Part shown: one piece after another, positions 1 through 12,349 of the stretch
How positions within the stretch are numbered: position 1 is the stretch's first letter
Layout of the letters: each line of letters starts with the position of its first letter
Assembly: GCA_016800925.1 (NCBI GenBank)
Contig: JABCPU010000308.1
Coordinates: 16,710 to 80,709, forward strand
DNA from: Suillus spraguei
Taxonomy: Eukaryota > Basidiomycota > Agaricomycetes > Boletales > Suillaceae
Reading direction: 5' to 3'
DNA length: 64,000 bases
Position numbers and translations under genes: made by a program
The notes under the pieces: model-generated
Databases searched by the model: none
What the model was told of the DNA's origin: nothing
What the model saw: only the letters and a program-made list of their open reading frames with translations

Positions 1-1680
1 GTAGAAACATTGTAGCGGCATCTCGTAACAACTACATATGTGATGGGTGCGCGAGACACGATGATAAACCTCGTGACTCAGAACGATCGATTAGTTACTC
101 GGTTCCTTCGAGCTTCTTCGAACCCTGCAGAAAACCGGCATTAATGATTCACATTGCACAACAAAAAGACCCTAAACTCTGCTCGCCTGTCGAACACAAA
201 TCTCATTCAATATTGGGCTCTATCACAGAAGAACTTCGTTGTGCCATAACCTGGCAGGTTTTGAAGTTTTGGTGATCCCTGGCTTCGATTGTTTGTTTCA
301 ATAATAAATATTGCCATGAAAATTTCACGAAAATTGTACTTGCAGATTGGCGACAGCCTCACTAACCACTGACAACTATTAGACGTTGTACTTTCAAGTG
401 GATGGTCTTGTGCAGCGCTGCATGTGCTCATGCTATCAATAACTATATAAAGAACACCACAAGACTCACCACACAGGAATACATTGATGATAGATGAAAC
501 AACAGTCGCTTCTAACACAACCATGCCAGCCCAGTGCTCGGCGCTCATGATGCGGTAAACTTGAACTTTCATCAATGCATCATGTTCGGATAGCACATGG
601 AAGAGCGCAAACCTCTCGTGTATAACCCCAAACAATAAATTGGATTACACGCGTAAAATTGAACACGCTTACTACTATGTAAGTAACTGAGTGGCAATCG
701 ATGAAAACGTGCAAATAATAATAATGATAACGCCTAGCTACAAACTCGTGTATCCGGTCATCCTGACTAGTACTCTTAGAGTAAAAGGGCAAGTGTGGCA
801 TGGTATTTCTATATCAAATGACCTAGGCGCGCGCTTACTACATAGTAAAAATTCCCCCAAGTCACAGTTCGTGACTTGTGGCAGGCATTATACACACAAG
901 TTTAAATTTGCAACACCTGCCAATAGCCGCCTTGAACTTTAACTTTCCGGGACTTAGCATGTACGCGCCAATTGCCAGTGTTGCCGATTAACCGGGGCTA
1001 GGTTTGTCGTATCTCAGATCATAGGTTACGAATTCAAAGGCGGCGCTCACATGCTACTGATTAACGCGCAAAACAGGTGGTAAACAGCCTCTTCGATTCT
1101 GCAAGGAAGTCTGATTAGTTCGTTGCTTCTGAATTCTAGTGCCCCACACAGCTGGAACCATTTCGCTTGCTCGCTTCTCATGTTTATTGGCCAGAAAATG
1201 ACACACACCTGGACACCATCAAACCTCTGAATGAATTTATTTCGGGTGCCGGGCAGAACACTGAGTGGTCGTGACCAAGTACCTCTGAAGTTTCCAGTCG
1301 CTGGGAACAGACATGCCAGTAGTCGCGTGTGAGGTGCTCATGTCCCTTCTACTGATGTTATCTACGATGAACTTCCGCGTATTAATACTTGTTGCTGAGT
1401 TCTAAGATCAATCCTATCGCAGGTGATTAATGGTTCTTGGACCTATTGTATCAACTTACTGCATATATCGACTTCAAAAATGACTAGTAGTTTGACTCAC
1501 TGAAATAATAATACTGGTACATATGCGTTGATATACCTCACGAATGACAAGGATCCAAGAAAACCAAATATCATGCTAGCTTACATTACTACTCTGGTGC
1601 TGAACATCCTAAATTACTCGTTTGAACATGTGTTTAGGGAGGAACACGTGCATCTCATAAATAGCGTCTGCTCTGAGTAT
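1..1680. other. unassigned sequence, no gene recognised
   Basis: No open frame here shows a recognisable domain, and I could not build a convincing spliced gene on either strand. The region is not obviously repetitive and does not match the retroelement families in the rest of the window. It lies downstream of the 3' end of the acyl-CoA oxidase fragment, so it is probably intergenic host sequence. A short hairpin (7-bp arms around 860-880) is the only structure noticed. Confidence 0.4.
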
Positions 1681-1693
1681 ATCATCGGTATTT

Positions 1694-2471
1694 TCAGAGT
1701 CTACTTTTGAGCTTTGTCTTCTGCTGAGCCGCAGCTTGTCCGCGTTGTAACATGGGTCGGATATAGGGCTACGTCGACTGAGTAAATGATAAGCAAATGA
1801 CGAACAAAGGCTTACAACATAAGCAGGAGTAACTTTATCCTTGTTCATCGGCTCCATTTGCACTCGTTGCCAGAGTGCCTCGTAAACACGGCCATCGAAG
1901 ACTCCCAGTGCGCTATCGAACACAGTCAATACGTCAACCATACAAATACCGTTGGCAAGTACCTGTCTAGGGACCAATCCGAGAAGCCAAAGCATCAGTT
2001 AGACCAATGGCATTGGGCAACATTTCAATGCAAAGGGCTTTGATAGCTATGTGGAGATCCTGCGTAGGATCGCCAGCGCCCGTATGGCGAATCAAGCCAA
2101 CTGAAACAAGATCCACAAGAGCGCTCTCAGCACTCGTCAGCAAGTACTGTTAAAACGATGCAATCAGAACGTTTGCAGCGACGGAGGTAGGAACTAACCA
2201 GCCTGTAAAGGCAGCCCACAACCTTCGCGTCCTCCGAAGGTAAAATGGCGAGATTGTTGATCATCTCACTGACCTGCGCAGCGACAAAAGCCTCTGTTAC
2301 GGCTTTGGCTAAGCGTTGATTGATGCTCGCGTCGACGTCTGCACTCGCTGGCGTTTGCGTGAAGTTCTTTACCATTAGAGCAGCACGCCACTCTAGAAGA
2401 AGGACAACGCTGCGAACATCCTGCCAAGTCGATGCGGTGACTTGTGGAGGGGCCTCGCTGGTTGTGGACAA
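1694..2471 (-). pseudogene. acyl-CoA oxidase, C-terminal fragment (truncated)
   Basis: C-terminal end of a peroxisomal acyl-CoA oxidase-type flavoprotein (first step of fatty-acid beta-oxidation). Hand-splicing gives exons 2471-2199, 2146-1963, 1912-1816 and 1768-1694 with GT-AG introns. The second exon encodes a family-like stretch ending LTDA, followed by FSDWSLD, and the third GVFDGRVYEALWQRVQ, typical of the C-terminal helical domain. The product ends KSRL, with SRL as a plausible PTS1 peroxisomal import signal. A single T is missing at about 1988 (three where the frame needs four), which breaks the frame; this could be a real mutation or a base-call error. The 5' part of the gene is absent: at about 2472-2494 the sequence passes into gypsy copy A, so most of the FAD and substrate domains are lost. 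Family assignment is from recall of the conserved C-terminus. Confidence 0.68.
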
Positions 2472-2494
2472 GAGACGCAGATAAGCCGATGGGA

Positions 2495-5400
2495 GTCAGC
2501 ATGAGAATCATCGAAGAAGTATCCATGGATACACCTCTTACACATGATGGAACTTCTCGACTCGAACAGCTCTCCAACTACTCCGCAATTCCCCTCCCTC
2601 CTCCAAAGTACAGTAACAAGGCTCAGGAATTCGCCACGGATGAGAAGGAAAAGAAAAAGAAATCCTTTGAAGAACTGGTCCCGGACTATTTGCACGATTT
2701 TGCAGACGTCTTTGCTAGAGACGGACTGAACAAACTACCCCCCGAACGCCCTGGTATCGATCATCGGATTGACACTAAACCCGGTTTCATCCCTCGTACA
2801 TCTAAGGTTTACCCGCTATCGGAAAAAGAATGTGCTGCCATCAAAACGTTTATTGATGAAAATGTTGCAAAGGTTTCATCTCAGAATCGAAGTCACCTCA
2901 AGCCAGTGGCTTCTTCTTTGTGGGAAAGAAGAGTGGAGAATTGCGTCCCTGTCAAGATTATCGCTACATCAATGATTGGACAGTCAAGAATGCTTACCCG
3001 CTCCCACTCCCTATCTCCCTTGTCGCATGTCTTCATAATGCACAGTTCTTCATGAAAATGGATATTCGGTCTGGTTATAACAATATTCGCATCCATCCCG
3101 ATGATTGCTGGAAAGCTGCTTTTACTACGGAATTCGGCCTTTTTGAAGCGAACGTTATGTTCTTTGGCCTTTGCAATTCCCCAGCTACTTTCCAAGCATA
3201 TATGAATCGTACCTTCCAACAGGAAATCAACGAAGGATGGATGGTTATCTACATGGACGATATCCTGATTTTCTCTACAACTATGGAAGAACATCACGAA
3301 CGGACAAGACGGGTTTTGATGAAGATATGAAAAGAACATCTGTTCTTGAAACCGGAGAAATGCACCTTTGATGCAGAAGAAGTGGAATACCTCGGAATGA
3401 TAATTCGTCCTGGACAAGTTGCTATGGATACCGCTAAGACCAAGGGAATCTCCGAATGGCCAGTCCCAAAATCTGTAAAAGATGTTCGGTCATTCTTCGG
3501 TTTTTGCAACTTCTACCGCACGTTCATTTCTCACTATTCTGACATCGCCCGACCTCTTATCGATTTAACAAAAAAGGATAAGGCTTTCAATTGGTCAACT
3601 GAATGCATGGATACCTTCGAAGAACTAAAAAGACACTTCACATCCCAACCGGTACTCCGTAACCCTGATCCTTCCCGACAATTTGCCATTGCTACCGACA
3701 CTTTGCTCATAGCAACTGGCGGAGTTCTCCTGCAGACTGATGAGAATGGTGTTTATCACCCCTGTGCATATCTTTCACAGTCTTTGAACCCCGCAGAATG
3801 CAACTACCAGATCTTCGATTGGGAACTCCTTGCCGTAATCTGGGCATTGAATGAATGGCATCATTATCTTGAAGGAAACCCACACCCCATCCTAGTATTC
3901 ACTGACCACAAGAATCTTCTGTACTTTAGAAGTGCACAGAAGCTTACCCGTCGCCAAGCACGTTGGCAATTAATTCTGTCTATTTACGACATTGAACTGC
4001 ATCACGTTGCAGGTACTAAGTTGGCAGTACCTGATGCACTATCTTGCCGACCCGACTACGACTCTGGCAAAGACGATAACGAGGACCAGACCCTCCTCCC
4101 TGACGCTCTATTCGTTCGTCTAATTGACACCGATCTGAAGGATGTCTTGTCATCCTCTGACCCCCTCGACGACCCTGTCTTTAAAACAGCATCCGACGCC
4201 CTTGACGGCGTGTGCCTTCCTCCTATGAAATCGGCACTCTCTGACTAGAAGATTGAGGAGAACGTCCTCTACTTTAAGAATCGCACCTATATTCCACCGG
4301 CACATCGTTCCGATATCCTGAAACGATATCATGATCATCCTACCGCAGGACACCCCGGTAGATTCAAAACTGAAGAACTCATCAAACGGGAAGCCTGGTG
4401 GCCTGCTATGGGCTCTTATATTCGGATATACGTTGAGGGTTGCGCCCTTTGTCAGCAAATGAAGGCCGATACTCACCCTGTTCGGCCTCCCCTTACCCCG
4501 ATTCCCTCCTCCGCGACTCGCCCCTTTTCCCAGCTCTCCATTGATCTTATCACTGACCTCCTGGTGTCTGGAGGCTTTGACAGTATCATGGTCGTGATAG
4601 ACCATGGCCTTACAAAGGGGGTAATTATTATCCCTTGTTTGAAAACCATTACTTCCGAAGGCATTGCTAAACTATTTTTGAAACACGTCTACCGACGATT
4701 TGGACTCCATGACAAAGTTATCTCGGATCGAGGTCCGCAATTCCTATCTCGCTTCTCTAAGGAACTTGCCCGACTTCTCGACTACGTCATCGCTCCATCC
4801 ACAGCTTATCACCCACAGACTGATGGTCAAACTGAAAGGCTAAATCAAGAACTAGAAACATACCTACGCATCTATTGTCACAACAACCCTGAAGATTGGG
4901 TAGAACACCTACCAATCGCTGAATTTGTCCACAATCACCGAAAACATGATGCAAGGAACGCATCACCCTTCTATCTCATGATGGGATACAAACCATGCGC
5001 CATCCCTCACCTTATCCCTGATTCATCCATCCCCGCAGCAGAAGATAAGAGAAGAAGCAATCGCCTGTCACAATATTGCAATGCAAACAATGGCTGAACG
5101 ATCCTGAGGATATAAGTACATTCCATGGAAGATCGGAGATAAGGTTTGGCTATCTGCCGCTAATCTTAGACTCAAACTCCCATCAAGGAAACTCGCGCCA
5201 AAATGATACGGACCCTTCCCAATCATCGATGTTTTATCACCCATCACGTTCACGCTCAAACTCCCTCCGCAGTGGAAGATCCATCCTACATTCCACGCTT
5301 CCGTTCTATCATCCTATAGCGAAACAGACGTACACGGTCCGAACTTCCCCGAACCACCACCTGACATCATCGAAGAAGAAGAAGAATATGAAATAGAGGC

Positions 5401-5551
5401 AATTCTTTCTCACAAAGGAACCGGCACTCGCCGACGCTATCTCGTTTCTTGGAAAGGATATTCATCAGGAGATAACAAATGGCTTCCAGAAAAGAACTTG
5501 AAGAACTCCGCTTGAATCTTGAATGCATATAAGAAGCAACACGCCCTCTGA
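2495..5551 (+). pseudogene. Ty3/gypsy copy A: decayed pol polyprotein (family 1)
   Basis: Truncated, inactivated Pol of a chromodomain-type Ty3/gypsy element. It starts in the linker before RT (about 2495, where homology to the other copies begins) and lacks gag and protease. Visible in order: RT with YMDD at 3250-3261, RNase H (FTDHKNLLYF near 3897), integrase HHCC zinc finger (about 4305-4460), integrase core with SDRG near 4726 and QTERLNQELE near 4828, and a chromodomain-like end ([11 protein letters not shown] near 5377) before the stop at 5549. Stops include TGA at 3328 (from CGA in the other copies), TAG at 4246 and further CGA-to-TGA changes near 5104, 5204 and 5512. About 23 bp are missing near 5047 relative to copies B-D. 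It abuts the acyl-CoA oxidase fragment directly. Confidence 0.88.
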
Positions 5552-5605
5552 TTATCCTTTAGTCAATCAACTTGCACTAGCACTTGATCAACTATCACCA
5601 TTGAA

Positions 5606-7047
5606 ATGTCTTTCCCCACTGCCTACATCACCCCCGTCACCATTGCCAACAATGACTCCGACTCTGATGCTGAACACTATGGATCCCTTACCAACGAAAT
5701 CAACAACACTTCCTACATTGAAGCCGCCCTTGAAATTGAACGAATCCTCACAGAAAGAGGTGCCTTCCCGGCCCTCCTCCTCGTCAACATTATCCGTACT
5801 GCCGCCCTCATCAAAGCTACAGTCAATGAAACCACAGACGCTACATATCGTCAACGCTTCTTACATCTTCAAAAACGCATTCGTTCTTATGCTATGTTGT
5901 TGCTTCCCGGTTCTTTTAAAAATGATGTTGAAGAAGCTATTCACATCGTGGCCGAACGTCGAGCAGGCATTGCTCGACCTCCCTCTCCGCAGGAAGATGC
6001 GCCACTTCCTATTCCAGCACCCCCTGCTTCGTGCATGTATTCTAGTGTTGATGCCCTTGCTGGCTTATGCACTGCTGTCCAAGAGATCGGGCAGCTCACC
6101 AATGCAGTCGTTGAAACCATCCAGCAATCAGTCACTGAAACCAGAGCAGCCAGAAACTTAGTCGAAGAAGCCATCACTGATTTGCAACAAACACAAGCCG
6201 ACCTCGCTTCTCCCCGAACCCCATCCCCCATCAAACAACTGACTTCATCGTCTCTCGTCGTAGTCTCTCATGACCATCCCGCATGGTTATACGAGCCCTG
6301 TACAAAGGAACAGTGTGAAGCTGCAAAAAGATTAGGAATTCCCATAGCCGAATTAATAGCACTAGGTCCTCGTCTCCATGACCTTCACATTCATCCCCCC
6401 ATGTCTATCCCGTCATCGTTTGGTCCAATGGATCCTGTCTCACCAGTCTTAGTAAAAGACTTAGGCATCACTTCCCCCTCTTCCTCTAATGAACTCCTTA
6501 CGAATGCTGAACGTGGAACCACTCCCGATCTCCCCGCATCTGCGTATACCCTGACCACCAAGCAGCAGGCACAGCTTCGACGCGACAACGCCTTTGCCTT
6601 AAAACGCATGACACGAAAGAAAGGGAAGAAGCGTGCTAGATCCACCAGCCCTACACCCGTTATCTCACCATCACCATTGCGCATGTCCAACACTGATGAA
6701 AACATGAAATGCCGAGTCTGTGGCATCATCGGACATCGACAAAAGAATTGTCTTGACTATCAGTGTCAAATCTGTCTGCGACACGGTCCCACCCATCTGT
6801 CCATTTATTGCCCTCAGCATCGTGGGGAACCCCCGTTCATGCTTACCTGGAAAGATGATGGATTTTATGATGCACTACGTAGGTGGGAACAGTATCTTAT
6901 TAACCGTCGACGATGAAAAGAAGGTTGACGAGCGAGAACTATAGCAGAGGAGGAGGCGGCTTATATGTTAGGAGGAAGTGCTGCTGATGAAGATGTCGCT
7001 AACTATGACGACTATGATCCCATCTATGATGACAACAGAGATGTTTG
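5606..7047 (+). pseudogene. copy A downstream ORF (zinc-knuckle protein), early stop
   Basis: Second ORF of family 1, starting 55 bp after the pol stop and ending just before the polypurine tract. It is open for 436 codons to a TGA at 6914-6916, where CGA is the likely ancestral codon; homology continues to 7047, so the ancestral protein was about 480 residues. The N-terminal part begins MSFPTAYITPV; the middle is rich in helical and Gln/Thr/Pro-rich sequence; a basic patch (KKGKKRARS) precedes a CX2CX4HX4C knuckle (CRVCGIIGHRQKNC) and a second C-H-C cluster (CX2CX6HX4C). No enzyme domain seen. Nucleic-acid binding is inferred from the knuckles and basic patch; the role in the element is unknown. 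Confidence 0.75.
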
Positions 7048-7081
7048 AAAGTCGGTGACTTTCAATTAAATAAGGGGGTAA

Positions 7082-7480
7082 TGTTACAGTCATACGTGCC
7101 CCTATTCATTTTCCCTTTATACTTTTACTTGTATATCATGTCACATGACTCTGACTCATATGCTCAACGCATCTGTATAACACATGCCTTCCTTATTAGG
7201 ATACGCAGTTACATTCTCACAGTTACCTGGTCTGTGCGCATATATCTACCTATTTAAGCACAGTGTACTTGTAGTAGATTCCCTACTTTAATCTTACTGG
7301 GTTTTACCTGGAATCTCCTTCGCTTAGGTCTCCAACCTAAGTCGTCTTGAATCGTCTCTAAGTCTAAGCACTCCTTAGTCTTAGTCTCTATTCTCGTAGA
7401 ACCTCATAGACTTGTCTTTGAGGCCGAACCCTTGATCGTACTTGGAACACGTTCCTTGTACTTTCACCTTGTCCTCTCTG
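7082..7480 (+). repeat. family 1 LTR joining copies A and B, 3' end deleted
   Basis: Starts TGTTACAG directly after the tract TAAGGGGGTAA and matches the 474-bp family 1 LTR for about 399 bp, including TATTTAA (7250-7256) and ACTTTAATCTT (about 7283-7293). It then breaks at about 7478-7482 and continues inside gag of copy B. The last ~75 bp of the LTR, the leader and the first ~25 gag codons are missing. One LTR therefore serves as both the 3' LTR of A and the 5' LTR of B. Confidence 0.85.
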
Positions 7481-8219
7481 GAGTTCATCCAATCAAGCAA
7501 TCTATGCTTTGATATTAATGAAAAGCTCTACACCACCGACAAGCAGAAGATCATTTTCATTATCCTCTGGACAAAAGGTTGGTTACGGGACGTTGAAGGA
7601 TTTTATGAAAAGTTTCAACAAAGCTTTCGAACCAGTGGATACCAGAGGGACTGCATTAACAAAGCTCAGGGACCTCAAACAAGGAAGCGGCGATCTTCAT
7701 ACTTATATCGCTGACTTTGAGGCACTTGCAGCTAAGGCCCACATCACCGATGATGCCACAAAGATTCAATTCTTCCAAGACAGCCTCAACCTAGGTATCC
7801 TAACCAAGCTTTTCGCGCCAAAAGATGTCTCAGAGATATTCCGTAACATTGTATTGCAATGCGTTTCCATTGACAACTCCCACAACTGCCTTCTAGCGTT
7901 ACGAGCACGTCATGCTCCACAGCAGAAGAAGAAGAACTATGGAAACGCGCGTTACACACCCAATCGTGATTCAAACACAATGGTCGTAGACTGAATCTCT
8001 GATATGGAGAGATGCGAATGTATGAAAAAGGGACAATGCTTCGGATGCAAGAAGACTGGACACTGTATTCATAACTGTCCTGAAAGAAAGAAGAAAACTT
8101 CACTCCGACAAACTGAAGTCAAAGACGAAGAAGATGAAGAAACCATAAGGCAGATTATAGAGGATTTTTCAATTGGAGAAACAAGGATTCGACGTATGTT
8201 TCTCCCAATGTATTACTAA
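7481..8219 (+). pseudogene. copy B: decayed gag
   Basis: Remnant of the family 1 Gag capsid/nucleocapsid protein, lacking its first ~25 codons through the LTR-gag junction and carrying an internal deletion of about 80 bp near 7570 relative to copies C and D. The frame is open from 7509 to a TGA at 7992-7994, where C and D have CGA. The C-terminal part (8004-8219) contains the nucleocapsid knuckle CFGCKKTGHCIHNC (CX2CX4HX4C) near 8038. In an intact element this protein would package the element RNA into virus-like particles. Confidence 0.82.
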
Positions 8220-11200
8220 GGCTTGTATGTGCTGTAGGTGAAAGAAAAGAACTTCGTATTCCCATCACCCTTCACTTGCGTACACACTTAAAATCCGTCA
8301 ACACCACCGCTGTTATTGATTCGGGCGCAGCAGGAACATTCATTTCCGAGGAGTTTGTGAGACTCCATCAAATCACACAATGAAAACTCAAAACACTGTT
8401 TCGAGTTACTACGGCGGATGGAACTCTTATCAAAGGAGGGCCGATCATGCACTACTGTCTCCTAGTGGTCAAAATTGATGAATGAACCATGTATGGAAAG
8501 TTCAATATCACTAAACTAGGATGAAGAGATCAAATCCTTCTGGGAATTCCATGGTTACGCGCAATGAACCCGAGTATAGATTGGGCCGCTGAAACGCTCG
8601 TCCTCCCTCGAACGACAAAATCTGACGAAATTGAAATTGACTTAGACACCAATCGAAAAAGAATGGGCTACCCCCAGCTTTCCATTGCCATCCCAAGAAA
8701 TGGCAAAATTCACAACTTCCGAGATCCCTCGTCGCCTTTCCTATTAACATTCCTAATGTTCCAAAAGACCCGGAACCTGAAGTATGAATGCCACATACTA
8801 CAAACTCCACTCCCTGTGTACAACTACTGCGAGCAGTATCACCAATGTCTTGCGCAGAAAAATGCAAGAATGAATCCGAGTCCGAGTATCGGACCGGACC
8901 AGAACCTATTGAGCAACGGCCAATAGAAGAACAGAAGTATGGGAAAAGAAAAGTGGAAGAAGAAATCCTTGGACAAGATACGAACATACCAAAACTATCC
9001 AAGTTTTATGTTCCTCCGAAAACTCTTCAACATACTCCTTCAGCTTCAATTGAAGGAATCCCCGATGAAGAAGAACCTGTGCCCTCGTTGATCCCAACAG
9101 ATGATGATGATCAATTCAACACTATGCAAGATGTCTGGCATGCACCAGAAGTACGTGAAATTTCCTCTTACGAGTTTGGAGATGGAGAATTCCTTATGGA
9201 ATATGACACCAACAGAGTTAGCATGAGAATCATCGAAGAAGTATCCATGGATACACCCCTTACACGTGATGGAACTTCCCGACTCAAACAACTCCCCATC
9301 TATTCTACAATCTCCCTTCCTCCCCTGAAATACAGTAACAAAGCTCCAGAATTCGCCATGGATGAGAAGGAAAAAAAAAAGAAATCCTTCGAAGAATTGG
9401 TCCCAGAATATTTGCACGACTTTGCAGATGTCTTTGCTAAAGACAGATTAAACAAATTACCTCCTGAACGACCTGGTATTGATCATCGGATTGATACTAA
9501 ACCCGGTTTTATCCCTCGCACGTCTAAGGTTTACCTGCTATTGGAAAAGAACGCGCTGCCATCAAAACGTTTATCGACGAAAACATTGTGAAAGGCTCCA
9601 TCTCAGAATCGAAGTCACCCCAAGCTAGTGGCTTCTTCTTTGTGGGAAAGAAGAGTGGAGAATTGTGTCCCTGTCAAGATTATCGCTACATCAATGATTG
9701 GACAGTCAAGAACGCTTATCCGCTCCCACTCCCTATTTCCCTCGTCGCACGCCTTTACAATGCACAGTTCTTTACAAAAATGGATATTCAGTCCGGTTAT
9801 AATAATATTCGCATCCATCCCGATGATCACTGGAAAGCAGCATTTACCACAGAATTCGGCCTCTTCGAACTGAACATCATGTTCTTTGGCCTCTGTAACT
9901 CCCCAGCAACTTTCCAAGCGTACATGAATCGTACCTTCCAACAGGAAATCAATGAAGGATGGATGGTTATCTACATGGATGATATCCTGATTTTCTCTAC
10001 AACAATGGCAGAACACCGCGAATGAACCAGACGGGTTTTGATGAAAATACGAAAGGAACATTTGTTCCTGAAACCGGAGAAATGCACCTTTGATGCAGAA
10101 GAAGTGGAATACCTCGGAATGATAATTTGCCCTGGACAAGTTGCTATGGATACCGCCAAAACCAAGGGAATCACCGAATGGCCAACACCAAAATCTGTAA
10201 AAGAAGTCCGGTCATTCCTCGGTTTTTGCAACTTCTACCGCACATTCATTTCCCACTACTCTGACATTGCCTGACCCCTTATTGAATTAACAAAGAAAGA
10301 TAAGGCCTTTGATTGGTCAACCAAATGTATGGACACCTTCGAAGAACTGAAACGACGCTTCACATCCCAACCGGTACTCCGTAACCCTGATCCTTCCTGA
10401 CAATTTGCTATTGCTACCGATGCTTCGCTTGTAGCAACTAGCAGAGTTCTCTTGCAGACCAATGAGAATGGTGTTTATCACCCATGCACATATCTCTCAC
10501 AGTCTTTGAACCCTGCAGAATGCAATTACCAGATCTTTGATTGGGAACTCCTTGCCATGCTCCAGGCATTGAATGAATGGTGTCATTATCTTGAAGGAAC
10601 CCGCACCCCATCCTGGTATTCACCGACCACAAGAATCTTCTGTACTTTAGAAGTGCACAGAAGCTTACCCATCGCCAAGCACGTTGGCAACTGATTTTGT
10701 CTATTTACGACATTGAACTGCATCACATTGCAGGTACTAAATTGGCAGTACCTGATGCACTATCTGCTGACCCGACTATGACTCCGGCAAAGATGATAAC
10801 GAGGACCAGACCCTCCTCCCTGACACTCTATTTGTTCATCTTATTGACACCAACCTGAAGGATGTTTTATCATCCTCTGACCCCCTCGACGACCCTGTCT
10901 TCCAGACCGCATCCGACGCCCTTGATGGCGTGTGTCTTCCTCCTTTGAAGTCAGCACTCTCTGATTGGAAAATTGAGGAGAACATCCTCTATTCTAAAAA
11001 TTGTGCCTACATTCCACCGGCGCATCGTCCCGATATCCTGAAAAGGTATCATGATCATCCTACTGCAGGACATCCCGGTAGATTCAAAACTGAAGAACTC
11101 GTCAAATGAGAAGCCTGGTGGCCTGCTATGGGCTCTTATATTCGGAAATATGTAGAGGGTTGCACCCTTTGTCAGCAAATGAAAGCGATATGCATCCTGT

Positions 11201-12293
11201 TTGACCTCCACTTGCCCTGATCCCCTCATCTGTGACTCAACCTTTTTCTCAGGTCTCTGTCGATCTTATCACTGACCTCCCTGTCTCTGGAGGCTTTGAT
11301 AGTATCATGGTCATGGTAGACCATGGCCTTATGAAGGGGGTAATTATTATCCCTTGTCTGAAAACCATTACTTCTGAAGGCATTGCCAAACTATTCTTGA
11401 AACACATCTATCATTGATTTGGACTCCATGACAAAGTCATCTCGGATCGAGGCCCGCAATTCCTATCTTGCTTCTCCAAGGAGCTTGCCTGACTTCTCGA
11501 CTATGTCATTGCCCCATCTATGGCTTATCACCCTCAGACTGATGGTCAAACTGAGCAGCTCAATCAAGAGCTAGAAACGTACCTATGCATCTATTGCCAC
11601 AATAACCCTGAAGATTGGGTAGAACACTTACCAATCACCAAATTTGTCCACAACCACCGAAAACACGATGCAAGGAATGCATCACCTTTCTATCTAATTA
11701 TGGGATACAAACCATGCGCTATCCCTCACCTGATCCCTGATTCATCTGTCCCTGCAGCAGAAGATCGAGTACGATCCCTGCAGAAGATAAGAGAAGAAGC
11801 AATCGCCTGCCATAACCTTGCGATGCAAACAATGGCCGAACGATCCCAAGGAGAAAAGTACACCCCATGGAAGATCGGAGATAAGGTCTGGCTATCTGCT
11901 GCTAATCTTAGACTCAAACTCCCATTGTGGAAACTTGCACCAAAAAGATATGGACCTTTCCCGATCATCGATGTCTTATCACCCATCACATTTACACTCA
12001 AACTCCCCCCACAATGGAAAATTCATCCCACTTTCCATGCTTCCATCTTATCGTCCTATAGCGACACAGACGTACATGGCCCAAACTTCCCTGAACCACC
12101 ACCTGATATTATTGAAGAAGAAGAAGAATACGAAGTAGAAGCAATTTTTTCCCACAAAGGAACTGGCATTCGCTGACGCTATCTTTTTTCCTGGAAAGGA
12201 TATTCATCGGGAGATAACGAGTGGCTCCCAGAAAAGAACTTGAAGAACTCCGCTCAAATCCTGAATGCTTATAAGAAGCAACACTCCCTCTGA
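8220..12293 (+). pseudogene. copy B: decayed pol polyprotein
   Basis: Pol of family 1 with all domains recognisable but many stops. In order: aspartic protease with the DSGAAGTFI motif near 8321; a linker; RT with YMDD near 9971-9982; RNase H; integrase zinc finger and core (SDRG near 11446, SDLITDLP-like strand near 11265); and a chromodomain-like end before the stop at 12291. Most stops are at CGA codons changed to TGA (for example near 8382, 10022, 10271, 10398, 11413, 11489 and 12173), with a few frame shifts. The pattern fits deamination of methylated CpG rather than random drift. Not functional. Confidence 0.87.
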
Positions 12294-12349
12294 TTATTCT
12301 TCAGTCAATCAAATCACACAAAGTACTTGATCAACTAACACCTTTCGAA

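Noticed and set aside
848..884. Small hairpin AAGTCAC...GTGACTT as a possible terminator.
   Set aside because: Isolated 7-bp arms without an adjacent gene; no functional support.
207..942. Overlapping frames on both strands in the first kilobase.
   Set aside because: No recognisable domain, splice structure or start context; consistent with chance frames.
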